DNA of 64,000 nucleotides from Nostoc sp. KVJ20. GTDB lineage: Bacteria; Cyanobacteriota; Cyanobacteriia; Cyanobacteriales; Nostocaceae. Every line of letters begins with the position of its first letter. Positions within the stretch are counted from its first letter, which is position 1. The stretch is from assembly GCF_001712795.1 (NCBI RefSeq), contig NZ_KV757572.1, forward strand, positions 1-64,000, in the 5' to 3' direction. The notes under the pieces are model-generated. The model made no database searches and was not told where the DNA came from. It saw nothing but the letters and a program-made list of their open reading frames with translations. The position numbers were made by a program, and so were the translations under genes. Below are positions 8,596 to 17,561 of the stretch, in pieces.

Positions 8596-11466
8596 CTATG
8601 CTTGAATGATGAAATCGGAAGCAGTCAGAGTAGGCGCACCACTAAGTTTTGCAAATTGACCACCACTGCCTAAACCAGCAGCGCTACCATTTTGATTGTA
8701 TAGTAAATTTCCAGTCAGAGGATCGTAGACAATCACAGCATTACTAACCGCCCCTAGACTGGTGACTTGAAAATCACTAGTCTTACTAAAACCCGTTCCC
8801 ACAACAGAGGTAATGGCATTAAAGGTGGTCTTATCCAGAACAATCTTGTCACCTTGAGAGCGGTTGAAGTCAGTGATAGTATCAATACCCACAGTAGCGC
8901 TAGTAAAGGCAGCATTGGTGTTGTAAACGAAAGAATCAGCACCTAGACCACCGACAAGAGTATCATTGCCTTGTCCACCAATGAGAAGATCATTCCCAGT
9001 ACCGCCTCGCAGCAGGTCATCACCACTTTTCCCGTCGATGATGTCATTACCTCCTTGACCATTAATCACATCGTTAGAGTTGTCAAAACCGACGATGTTA
9101 TTGTTCAAATCATTGAGGAAGGTGACGGTGTTTCTGTTGAAAACGCTAGTTTGAGTGGAGTCGGCATTAATCACATCATAGTTGTCGGTAAAGTTAGCCT
9201 GTCCATCAAATAGGATATTACCGATGGCGGGTCTTGTTGCTAATGCAACTAAGTTCTCCAGGTTTTCTAACTTAAAGTTTTGCAGAGTGACTTTGGTATT
9301 AGCCACATCTTCAAAGGTGACTTCTAAATTGTTTGCATTTTGAGTTAATTGCAGATTTCTCGCAGTCAAACCAGCCCCAATAAATTGCAAGGTGTCTATT
9401 TTCGCAATCACCGCAGCTGAAGGATTTGAGTTAGTACCTACACCACCAAAGTCCGTGATGATGTCATTGCCATTGTTTAATCGGGTGATAAAGGTGTCAT
9501 TGCCAGCGGTACCATTAATAATTTTAGGTTTAACAGTGCCACTAATAACAAAGTCAAAGGGGCTTTCGTCACTATCGTTGTTATTTAAACTGAGGCTACC
9601 ACTATAAGTGCCTAGTGTAGTGGTGTTGAGTGCCACCACCATATTGGTGGAAGCATTAGCAGCCACACTCGTCGGAAGAGTACCAACCACACTAAATCCG
9701 TCAGGAAGTTTAAGATTACTCAGGCTGAGTGCAGCTGTACCGGTGTTCTTGATAGTAAAGGTTTTGGTGAGAGTGTTACCAACAGTGGTGTCGCCAAAGT
9801 TAATGGCTGTAGTGGTGCCATCTGCAATGTCAACAGTGCCATTGAGAACTTGAATTTCTGGGGCAGGAGCGGGTTTAACAGTACCACTAATCGCAAAGTC
9901 AAAGGGGCTTTCGTCACTATCGTTGTTGTTTAAACTGAGGCTGCCACTATAAGTGCCTGGTGTAGCGGTGTTGAGTGCCACCGATATGGTGGTGGAAGCA
10001 TTGGCAGCCACACTCGTCGGAAGAGTACCAACCAAACTAAATCCGTCGGGAAGTTTAAGGTTACTCAGGCTGAGTGCAGCTGTACCGATGTTCTTGATAG
10101 TAAAGGTTTTGGTCAGGGTGTTACCAACAGTGGTGTCGCCAAAGTTAATGGCTGTAGTGGTGCCATCTGCAATGTCAACAGTGCCATTGAGAACTTGAAT
10201 TTCCGGGGCAGTAATAGTGATGCGGGGAGCTTCGTATGCACCAATATCAATCAATGCAGTGCCATTACCATCCCCATCCAGAGGAATATTCCCAGTTATG
10301 GCATTGAAGACATTGGAACCAGCATCGATCGCAGGACTTCCAGCTTTGAGCGCAAAATTCTTTTTGGCCGCATCAACAAATTGAGGATCTTTACCCAAAA
10401 TGTTCTGCAATCCCGTAGCTTTTAGATTATCTGAAGCTTGAAATAAATTCGAGTTATAAACAAGGTTGCGATCAAAGGTTATATTTTTGGCGAACTTAAT
10501 GCTGTTCGCTTTTTGATTGTTGGTTGCGTACAAGATGTTGTTGTAGACACCTACTTTTTCTGAATAAGAAACACCAATCTCTCCATGCTCTTTAAGAACA
10601 CGACCATTCTGGTAAACTGTGTTGTTGAGGACATCGACATTTGTAGCTTTAAAAATCTCAATGCCTGCGCCTCCATTGTTGTAACTTGTGTTATTTGCAA
10701 TTAGTGCTTTACCAGTATAGGGTAAGCCGTCTTTAGTCTCCATAGTGGTATCAAGCATAATACCGTGCCCTTCAGTGATTTTGCCTACCACTACCCAAGG
10801 AACCAGACTTTGATTATCGTAAGCAATGTTGTCTCGAAAAATTATCCTGTAGTCAGTAGTATTGTTATCAAAGTTAAAACTGTTAAGTGCGGTGATTCCC
10901 TGATTACCAAAAGGCGAATACCAAGCGTTTCCAGACACAACATTTTTCTCAACAGTAATGTAATCGGCATCACGAAATGCAATGCCTCCACCTGCAAAGT
11001 TACGGACTGTATTCCCAGCAATGACAATGTGATGGGGATTAGTACCGCCCGCTCCCTGACTATCTTTCCATGCTGATACATAAATTCCATTAGCATAAGT
11101 CAAGGGGTTGTTAACGTTATCCTTCTGACTTAAGGCATATTCTAGAGTGATGTTTTCCCGATTGCCCTCTAGCTCAAGTCCTTCAATCCGCACGTAAGAT
11201 GAACTAAATACATTAATGCCAGTTATAGTTGTTTTTATCTTAGGCGTATGTCCTGGATAGGCTTTGACGGTTGTCCAGTTGTCTGGCGAACCATTCATGT
11301 TAAAAATATTTCCTCCTTTCTCATAAGTGCCATTCATGACGTAGACTGTATCGCCTGTTTTCATCTCATAGAAGGCTTTACCCAAACTGCGAAATGCAGT
11401 ATCTTCTTTCAAGCCATTATTTTTATCATTGCCTGTTCCAGAAACGTAGTATGTTTTGCCAGCCAT
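8596..11466 (-). CDS. Secreted beta-helix protein with ASH repeats and RTX C-terminus
   Basis: 956 residues in three parts. The N-terminal 400 residues resemble the right-handed parallel beta-helix family: a DUF1565-like start ([13 protein letters not shown]) followed by many N- and V-rich strands such as NNTVYQNG. Next come two near-identical ASH-type (choice-of-anchor D) modules of 115 residues, starting near 422 and 537 ([15 protein letters not shown]). The C-terminus has RTX calcium-binding nonapeptides near 795-845 ([20 protein letters not shown]). There is no Sec signal peptide. RTX repeats with a hydrophobic C-terminal tail point to type I secretion. It is probably an extracellular or surface protein; polysaccharide binding or lysis is possible, but no catalytic residues can be named. 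Confidence 0.85.
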   Translation of the reverse strand: MAGKTYYVSGTGNDKNNGLKEDTAFRSLGKAFYEMKTGDTVYVMNGTYEKGGNIFNMNGSPDNWTTVKAYPGHTPKIKTTITGINVFSSSYVRIEGLELEGNRENITLEYALSQKDNVNNPLTYANGIYVSAWKDSQGAGGTNPHHIVIAGNTVRNFAGGGIAFRDADYITVEKNVVSGNAWYSPFGNQGITALNSFNFDNNTTDYRIIFRDNIAYDNQSLVPWVVVGKITEGHGIMLDTTMETKDGLPYTGKALIANNTSYNNGGAGIEIFKATNVDVLNNTVYQNGRVLKEHGEIGVSYSEKVGVYNNILYATNNQKANSIKFAKNITFDRNLVYNSNLFQASDNLKATGLQNILGKDPQFVDAAKKNFALKAGSPAIDAGSNVFNAITGNIPLDGDGNGTALIDIGAYEAPRITITAPEIQVLNGTVDIADGTTTAINFGDTTVGNTLTKTFTIKNIGTAALSLSNLKLPDGFSLVGTLPTSVAANASTTISVALNTATPGTYSGSLSLNNNDSDESPFDFAISGTVKPAPAPEIQVLNGTVDIADGTTTAINFGDTTVGNTLTKTFTIKNTGTAALSLSNLKLPDGFSVVGTLPTSVAANASTNMVVALNTTTLGTYSGSLSLNNNDSDESPFDFVISGTVKPKIINGTAGNDTFITRLNNGNDIITDFGGVGTNSNPSAAVIAKIDTLQFIGAGLTARNLQLTQNANNLEVTFEDVANTKVTLQNFKLENLENLVALATRPAIGNILFDGQANFTDNYDVINADSTQTSVFNRNTVTFLNDLNNNIVGFDNSNDVINGQGGNDIIDGKSGDDLLRGGTGNDLLIGGQGNDTLVGGLGADSFVYNTNAAFTSATVGIDTITDFNRSQGDKIVLDKTTFNAITSVVGTGFSKTSDFQVTSLGAVSNAVIVYDPLTGNLLYNQNGSAAGLGSGGQFAKLSGAPTLTASDFIIQA
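9526..10215 (-). repeat. Two tandem 345-bp coding repeats (ASH modules)
   Basis: Copies at 9526-9870 and 9871-10215 are almost identical at DNA level over their whole length (a small number of base differences by eye) and keep the frame (115 codons). This points to a recent duplication or ongoing gene conversion. Confidence 0.85.
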
Positions 11467-11792
11467 TATCTTTACTCCGAATATTTTGTAAGGTGAATTG
11501 GTAATAAATTCTCAGCCACTTTCATCAGTTGCTAAGTAGTTATTTGAATGGGTTATCTATCTGGAATTTTCAAGACAGTCACAGTTAGTCCAATCGCGAC
11601 TTGAAATCGCGTTGGTTCTAGAAACGCTGTTGTAAAATTGAAAATTTTTCTCCTGTCAACCGTTGATGGTTAAAACAGGGATATCGATACCATCAATCCA
11701 ATCGTCAGGGTTTTGTTGAGGGTGATCGGACGATTAGCGGGTAGATGCTTCGCCTGTTTTGCTGGTTGTCAGACATAGTCTGATTAGCAAGG

Positions 11793-11906
11793 CTAGATGG
11801 AGTCGAATTGAATCGTATCTTCATCTGGAGCACAGATGTAATCGCTGCTCTTTGTGAGCCAGCTTGACCATCTGCTATATTCAATACAGCGATCATAATT
11901 TTGCAT
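11793..11906 (-). CDS. Possible 37-residue small protein
   Basis: An ATG at 11906 is preceded by AGAGGAATTACC, a good ribosome binding site with normal spacing. The frame encodes 37 residues starting MQNYDRCIEYSRWSSW, with two cysteines, and ends with TAG at 11793. A different minus-strand frame (11705-11896, 63 codons) overlaps it but has no ribosome site. I do not recognise either protein. The ribosome site is the only support, so this is tentative. Confidence 0.3.
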   Translation of the reverse strand: MQNYDRCIEYSRWSSWLTKSSDYICAPDEDTIQFDSI

Positions 11907-12048
11907 GGTAATTCCTCTGGACTTTATCCGTTGTCTGAGGTCAGGAGATTGCTAAATAGGCATGGTAAAATACACCCCTGACTAATAACTTCGGACTTAA
12001 AGTTACAGTGGTCAAAGTTAAATTTTGCTTGAAACTTTAGTAGGTTTA

Positions 12049-12065
12049 CCCCTTAACTTAAGGGG
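12049..12065. repeat. 17-bp inverted repeat
   Basis: CCCCTTAA, one central C, then TTAAGGGG. Perfect 8-bp arms upstream of thiD and of the small ORF on the other strand. It could be a protein site; no T-run follows. Confidence 0.5.
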
Positions 12066-12611
12066 ATTAATCTAACAACTGAGTCGAACCTGTTTTTAAG
12101 CGGTGTAACTGATGTCTTGTTTTGAACTTAGTTAAAAGTAACCTTTACAAACAGCACTTGATATCAGTAAATGCTCGTAACATGGTAAGTTTTTTTACAA
12201 CAAAAGACAAAAAACTATGGAAGTGTCGTGGTGAGTCCTGTTAATTTCCTGAGTGATATGGGAATAGAGAGTGCTTTGTGCGAGGATTTGATGAAGTTTC
12301 TCTACAAATTTGAGGACTGGGGATTAGAGATTGGGATTGGGGACTAGTAGCGCAAGGCGGAATTAAAAATTAAAAATTAAAAGTTAAAAATGAAGACAGC
12401 ATAAGGGTTTTGTTGATTGAGAATGGGTGGCTTATTTCCGCCGTGCGGTACTAGTATTTTTTACTCAGCACTCTCTAGTCAGCACTATCAAGTCAGGTTG
12501 CCGTAACTGTTTATCGTTGCGATTGGGTAGGAGGGAATAGGGTTTTAGCCTAGAGAGCCAATCTTTGAGATAGTTTGGTTTGATGGTGTCAACTTACTTA
12601 ATCTTCATAAT

Positions 12612-13439
12612 ATGAATACTGCAATAAACTCCAGAATACCTGTTGCTTTAACCATTGCTGGTTCAGATAGCGGTGGCGGTGCAGGAATTCAAGCCGATTT
12701 ACGCACCTTTGCTTTTCACTGTGTCCACGGTACTAGCGCTATAACCTGTGTCACGGCACAAAACACTCTAGGAGTGAGGAGGGTTGATGCTATGCCAATG
12801 GAGGCTGTTGTAGCGCAAATTCAGGCAGTAGTTGAGGATATTGGCGTACAAGCTGCCAAAACGGGAATGTTGCTCAATCAGGAAATTATCTTTGCTGTTG
12901 CCCAGCAGGTAGAAGCTTTACAAATCAATAATCTAGTAGTTGATCCAGTAATGGTGTCACGTACAGGAGCACAATTGATTGATGATGATGCTGTGAAGAC
13001 TCTGTGCCATACGCTGATTCCCAAGGCGGTTATAATCACGCCCAATCGCTATGAAGCTCAGATTTTAAGCGGTTTACAAATTAACTCCTTGGAAGATATG
13101 CAAGCTGCTGCTGAAATTATTCACAAGACTTTAAGAACGAAGGCTGTTTTAGTCAAGGGCGGAGGTATGAAAGGAGATTTACGTGGCGTTGATATCTGGT
13201 TTGATGGCGATAAGTTGGAAGTTTTGACTTGCCAGCAAGTAGAGACAAAAAATACCCACGGTACTGGTTGTACACTATCGGCTGCGATCGCTGCTAATCT
13301 GGCTAAGGGAAAAGACTTGTGGCAGGCGGTGCAATTAGCAAAGGAGTACGTAACTACTGCGCTCACTTACGCTCTAGATATTGGCGAAGGGCAAGGCCCT
13401 GTAGGACACTTCTTCCCATTGTTGGGGACTGGGGACTAG
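12612..13439 (+). CDS. thiD: Hydroxymethylpyrimidine/phosphomethylpyrimidine kinase
   Basis: 275 residues, the normal length for ThiD, which phosphorylates HMP and then HMP-P in thiamine synthesis in the cytoplasm. Seen: N-terminal ribokinase-fold start TIAGSDSGGGAGIQADL, the conserved KTGML, VVDPVMVS and TPNRYEA segments, and the C-terminal anion hole/base motif NTHGTGCTLSAAIAA. The last residues (LLGTGD) and the stop codon are read from the GGGGACT repeat that follows, so the C-terminal end has been set by repeat DNA. No TPP riboswitch is visible upstream. Confidence 0.95.
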   Translation: MNTAINSRIPVALTIAGSDSGGGAGIQADLRTFAFHCVHGTSAITCVTAQNTLGVRRVDAMPMEAVVAQIQAVVEDIGVQAAKTGMLLNQEIIFAVAQQVEALQINNLVVDPVMVSRTGAQLIDDDAVKTLCHTLIPKAVIITPNRYEAQILSGLQINSLEDMQAAAEIIHKTLRTKAVLVKGGGMKGDLRGVDIWFDGDKLEVLTCQQVETKNTHGTGCTLSAAIAANLAKGKDLWQAVQLAKEYVTTALTYALDIGEGQGPVGHFFPLLGTGD

Positions 13440-13535
13440 GGACTAGGGACTAGGGAAAAGTTTTCTTAATACCCCAATACCCAATACCCAATACCCAATA
13501 CCCAATACCCAATCCCCAGTCCCCAATCCCCCAAT
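13422..13535. repeat. Opposed short tandem repeat arrays (GGGGACT / AATACCC)
   Basis: GGGGACT/AGGGACT units to about 13455, then a 20-base spacer, then AATACCC and CAGTCCC units to about 13535. The second block is roughly the complement of the first, so the RNA could form a long imperfect hairpin just after the thiD stop. It may act as a terminator. Confidence 0.7.
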
Positions 13536-13654
13536 AAAAAATCTTTGCCCTTTCGATATTTTTCTATTATTCTTGGGCATAGTTTCAGGGGTGACTATCT
13601 CTGTTAGCATCTCTGTACGATCTAATTACCTTGATTTTTAATACCAAGCCCCCG

Positions 13655-14263
13655 ATGCGAACAACCATAGGTTCTGTTCACAGAAATTCGCCAACACCGA
13701 CTACTCAAGCCTACCCTCCCTCTGTACCACTATCTGTATACAGGGAATTGTCAACAGAGTTGCAAGCAGCACAGGCGAGGCTAAATGCACTCACCACCCA
13801 AAATCAGCAACTAACACAAGAAAATCAACTATTACGCCAAGAAATTACCAAAGTCGTTGAGTCTTTTTCTCGCTTGCAAAATTTTGTGGATTCCCATGCT
13901 AAACCTAATTATCATCAAGCTACCCAAGCTGTTAGCGAAGTTAAAAATGCCGCTAAACAGCCTGTAACACAAGGGCGTCCACGTCAGCAGGTTTCTCGTT
14001 CACATCCACCCGTTGTGCCCAAAGCCGCACCCGAAAAAAGCCGCCGCCAAGACTTTTCTACACCTGTAATGGAAATGAATTTCCCGATACCAGAACAAGT
14101 TTTTATAGAAGAACAACAAGTAAGTTATTATTCCACTACTGAGCCAGATGCCAAGGGACTCAATGGTTGGTGGTTAATTATTACCATCTTGTTAATCATG
14201 CTTACTGCCTTTAGTGCTGGATATTTCGTTGTGCGTCCCTTGTTTGAACATCAGAAACGTTAG
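13655..14263 (+). CDS. Hypothetical single-pass membrane protein with coiled coil
   Basis: About 202 residues from an ATG at 13655 (a TTG at 13631 is in frame but less likely). The N-terminal part contains a short coiled coil rich in Q and E (ELQAAQARLNALTTQNQQ and onward). The middle is basic and proline-rich. A single hydrophobic helix near the C-terminus (WWLIITILLIMLTAF) is followed by a short basic tail, as in a tail-anchored protein. I do not recognise the family. It lies on its own between thiD and glnB. Confidence 0.6.
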   Translation: MRTTIGSVHRNSPTPTTQAYPPSVPLSVYRELSTELQAAQARLNALTTQNQQLTQENQLLRQEITKVVESFSRLQNFVDSHAKPNYHQATQAVSEVKNAAKQPVTQGRPRQQVSRSHPPVVPKAAPEKSRRQDFSTPVMEMNFPIPEQVFIEEQQVSYYSTTEPDAKGLNGWWLIITILLIMLTAFSAGYFVVRPLFEHQKR

Positions 14264-15086
<823 letters not shown>

Positions 15087-15100
15087 AAAGTTAGGAGTAG

Positions 15101-15120
15101 AGACGCGATTAATCGCGTCT
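15101..15120. terminator. 20-bp palindrome after glnB
   Basis: AGACGCGATT followed by AATCGCGTCT, perfectly self-complementary, 14 bases past the glnB stop. This GACGCGATTAATCGCGTC form is a common dispersed palindrome in Nostoc-type genomes (from memory). It could act as a terminator, although no T-run follows. Confidence 0.5.
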
Positions 15121-15211
15121 GTACAAGAGTTATGAGTTATGAGTCAGGACTAATGAATGAAGATTTAGCATAATTCATAAATCCTAACTCCTAACTCCTA
15201 ACTTCTAGCTC

Positions 15212-15790
15212 CTAACTCCTAATTCTCTCTAGTTGCGGAAGTAAAGCTGTAAAAGCCTTCCCTCTATGGCTAATTGACCTTTTTAACTCTTTTGTCATTT
15301 CAGCAAAGGTCAATTGCAACTCTTGTACATAAAAAATTGGGTCGTAGCCGAAACCACTATCACCACGAGGTGCGTGGAGAATTTCGCCACAACAAACACC
15401 TTCAGATTGTAATACGATCGCACCATCAGGACGAGCGATCGCTACTGCACAAACAAATTGAGCTTGCCGATTTACCTCGTTGCCTAATTCGCTCAATATC
15501 CTAGCAATGCGTTCTGAGTCGGTTTTGGCGTAACGTGCAGAATACACTCCTGGTGCGCCATTCAGGGCATCTACTTGCAAGCCTGAATCATCAGCAATTG
15601 CCCAGTTTCCCGTAGCTTTAGCAATTTGTGACGCTTTCAGACAAGCGTTAGCGGCAAAAGTTTCGCCCGTCTCTTCAATTTCCAATTCTTCAGGTTTGAG
15701 GGTTAATTCCCAACCAGAATTTTCCAGATAAGCTTGCATTTCCCGCAACTTACCTGGATTTCCTGTGGCTACTACAAGTAATTTAGTCAT
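15212..15790 (-). CDS. rdgB: RdgB/HAM1 non-canonical purine NTP pyrophosphatase
   Basis: 192 residues, normal for the family, which hydrolyses dITP/XTP to monophosphates and keeps them out of DNA. Seen: N-terminal VATGNPGKLREM, the EETG metal-binding segment, ADDSGLQVDALNGAPGVYSA, the FGYDPIF motif and C-terminal ISHRGKA. All key segments are intact. It is followed on the same strand by nothing close; repeats (TCATTAG type, 15785-15835) separate it from the phosphohexomutase upstream. Confidence 0.95.
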   Translation of the reverse strand: MTKLLVVATGNPGKLREMQAYLENSGWELTLKPEELEIEETGETFAANACLKASQIAKATGNWAIADDSGLQVDALNGAPGVYSARYAKTDSERIARILSELGNEVNRQAQFVCAVAIARPDGAIVLQSEGVCCGEILHAPRGDSGFGYDPIFYVQELQLTFAEMTKELKRSISHRGKAFTALLPQLERIRS

Positions 15791-15850
15791 TGGTCATTAG
15801 TCATTGGTAATTGGTCATTAGTCATTGGTCATTTACCAAGGACAAAGGAC
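15785..15850. repeat. TCATTAG/TCATTGG short tandem repeats
   Basis: Several copies of TCATTAG, TCATTGG and TAATTGG between the rdgB start and the phosphohexomutase stop. Confidence 0.7.
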
Positions 15851-15876
15851 AAAAGACTAATGACTAATAATGAATT

Positions 15877-17313
15877 TTACTCCGCCCACTGTTTCGCCCA
15901 AGCAAGAGTTTGATGCACTTGCTCAATTGTCGAGGCTTCGCAGTATAGGCGTAAAACTGGTTCAGTCCCGCTGAAGCGAATCATTAACCAGCTTTTATCA
16001 GCTAGACGATACTTGTAGCCGTCAATTGTTTGGCAATCAATCACTGCTTTACCTGCAATTTCCGTCAAGGGTTGGGTTTGCAGTTGTTGCAAAAGACGCG
16101 ATCGCACTTCCATACTTGCTAAGGGTAAATCAATGCGATCGTAAGCTGAAGTAAATCCTGTTTGTTTCTGCAAGTGGCGATAATACTCACCTAAATCCAA
16201 ACCAGATTCTACAATCGCCTCTAGGACGTACAATGCTGACAGCAGTGCATCCCGTTCGGGAATATGGCTACCATAGCCGATTCCTCCCGATTCTTCGCCG
16301 CCCAGCAAAACTTCTGCTGCTAACATTCTGTCAGCAATATATTTATAACCAACTGCTGTCTCAAATACTGACAGATTATGTAGTGCCGCTACAAGCGGCA
16401 TCAAGTCGGAACCACTAACAGTTTTGACTATTTCTCCAGTAAAACCGCGCCGCAGGGTTAAATGGTCGATTAATATCGGGATTAATACTTGGGAACTTAG
16501 GAAGTTGGCTTCTCCATCCACTGCTGCAATGCGATCGCAGTCTCCATCAAATACCAACCCCACTGTTAAACCTGATTTATCGGTTTCTCTGTGAGTCTTG
16601 ATGACTTCAAATAGCTTTGAAAGGTATTTTGGTAAGGGTTCCGGCGCACCGCCACCAAATAGGGGATCGCGATCGCTGTTGATTTCTTTGACTTGATTGC
16701 CTAGTAGTCTCGCCAATCCGCTAGCAGCAGCGCCATGCATGACATCGGCAAATAATGTCAATTTACCAGATGCGATCGCTTCTCTAAGTTTGGCGATATC
16801 AACTTTACGTTCTAGTGCTTGGGTATAACTGGGCCAAGGATCGAATTTCTCTTGCTTACCTGGGGTAGCTGCTAGAGGTACTCCCACCAACAACTGATCT
16901 TCGATCTCTTTTGTGACTTCTGGCGGTACTGATCCACCAAAATAACCCTTGACTTTTAAACCTAAATATTTACCAGGATTGTGGCTGGCCGTAATTACTA
17001 GCGCCCCTAAAGCATTGAGTTCTTTTGCTGCCCAACTATAAGCTGGGGTTGGGGCATAAGTTTCGCTCAGTAGCACATCAAATCCGACAGATGTGACAGT
17101 ATCGGCGACAGCACGAGCAAAGTCTTCTGCCATGAATCGGCGATCGTAACCGACAATTATTGTCCGGCTACCCACCGTAGAAAAATACGTATCATATAAT
17201 ACTTTCGCGGCAACTGGTGCGACCAGGGCTAGGCGTTCAAAGGTGAACTCGTCACCAATAATGCCCCGCCAGCCGTCTGTACCAAACTTGATTGAGTTAG
17301 CTACAACTGGCAT
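15877..17313 (-). CDS. Phosphoglucomutase/phosphomannomutase family protein
   Basis: 478 residues of the alpha-D-phosphohexomutase superfamily, which interconverts hexose 1- and 6-phosphates. Seen: N-terminal KFGTDGWRG, the phosphoserine loop ITASHNPGKYLG, the metal loop VFDGDCDR, the sugar loop GEESGGIG and the phosphate-binding loop RFSGTEPVLRLY. Full length with all four loops, so probably active. Whether glucose, mannose or glucosamine is preferred cannot be read here. Confidence 0.93.
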   Translation of the reverse strand: MPVVANSIKFGTDGWRGIIGDEFTFERLALVAPVAAKVLYDTYFSTVGSRTIIVGYDRRFMAEDFARAVADTVTSVGFDVLLSETYAPTPAYSWAAKELNALGALVITASHNPGKYLGLKVKGYFGGSVPPEVTKEIEDQLLVGVPLAATPGKQEKFDPWPSYTQALERKVDIAKLREAIASGKLTLFADVMHGAAASGLARLLGNQVKEINSDRDPLFGGGAPEPLPKYLSKLFEVIKTHRETDKSGLTVGLVFDGDCDRIAAVDGEANFLSSQVLIPILIDHLTLRRGFTGEIVKTVSGSDLMPLVAALHNLSVFETAVGYKYIADRMLAAEVLLGGEESGGIGYGSHIPERDALLSALYVLEAIVESGLDLGEYYRHLQKQTGFTSAYDRIDLPLASMEVRSRLLQQLQTQPLTEIAGKAVIDCQTIDGYKYRLADKSWLMIRFSGTEPVLRLYCEASTIEQVHQTLAWAKQWAE

Positions 17314-17561
17314 CTAAGTATCCTAACTGTCTACTTGAGGATTCTAGCATTTATACAGTGTGCAGAGTAAAAAAAGAATCTAGTAAAAATATGTACTAAT
17401 ATTGGGCTGTTTCAACACAAAATTGAGCAAATTTGTGCAATGGAGTGCGTAGACGCGCAGCAACTTGTCATCAGACAGCGCCTTTTGGCTCACAATTAAA
17501 ATCCGCCTTCGTAGACGTTTCATATAATATCTACGTAGCTTGGTTTGTGTAGGGGTGAATT

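Larger units (their letters stand above)
11467..12611. other. Long gene-poor region
   Basis: About 1.1 kb with no long gene. It contains the imperfect hairpin CCAATCGCGA...TCGCGTTGG near 11590-11615, a possible small ORF (11793-11906, minus strand), the 17-bp palindrome at 12049-12065, and GGGGACT-type repeats near 12318-12350. The region just above 11466 should hold the promoter of the beta-helix gene. A small RNA here is possible but not shown. Confidence 0.5.

Noticed and set aside
9608..10198. Two similar plus-strand frames of 81 codons opposite the ASH repeats
   Set aside because: They mirror the duplicated modules of the beta-helix gene and have no independent support.
11705..11896. 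63-codon minus-strand frame in the long gap
   Set aside because: No ribosome site, and it overlaps a shorter frame that has one. The sequence does not resemble a protein family.
13455..13535. AATACCC repeats as a possible CRISPR or telomere-like array
   Set aside because: The 7-bp unit has no spacers and is a known type of short tandem repeat in these cyanobacteria.
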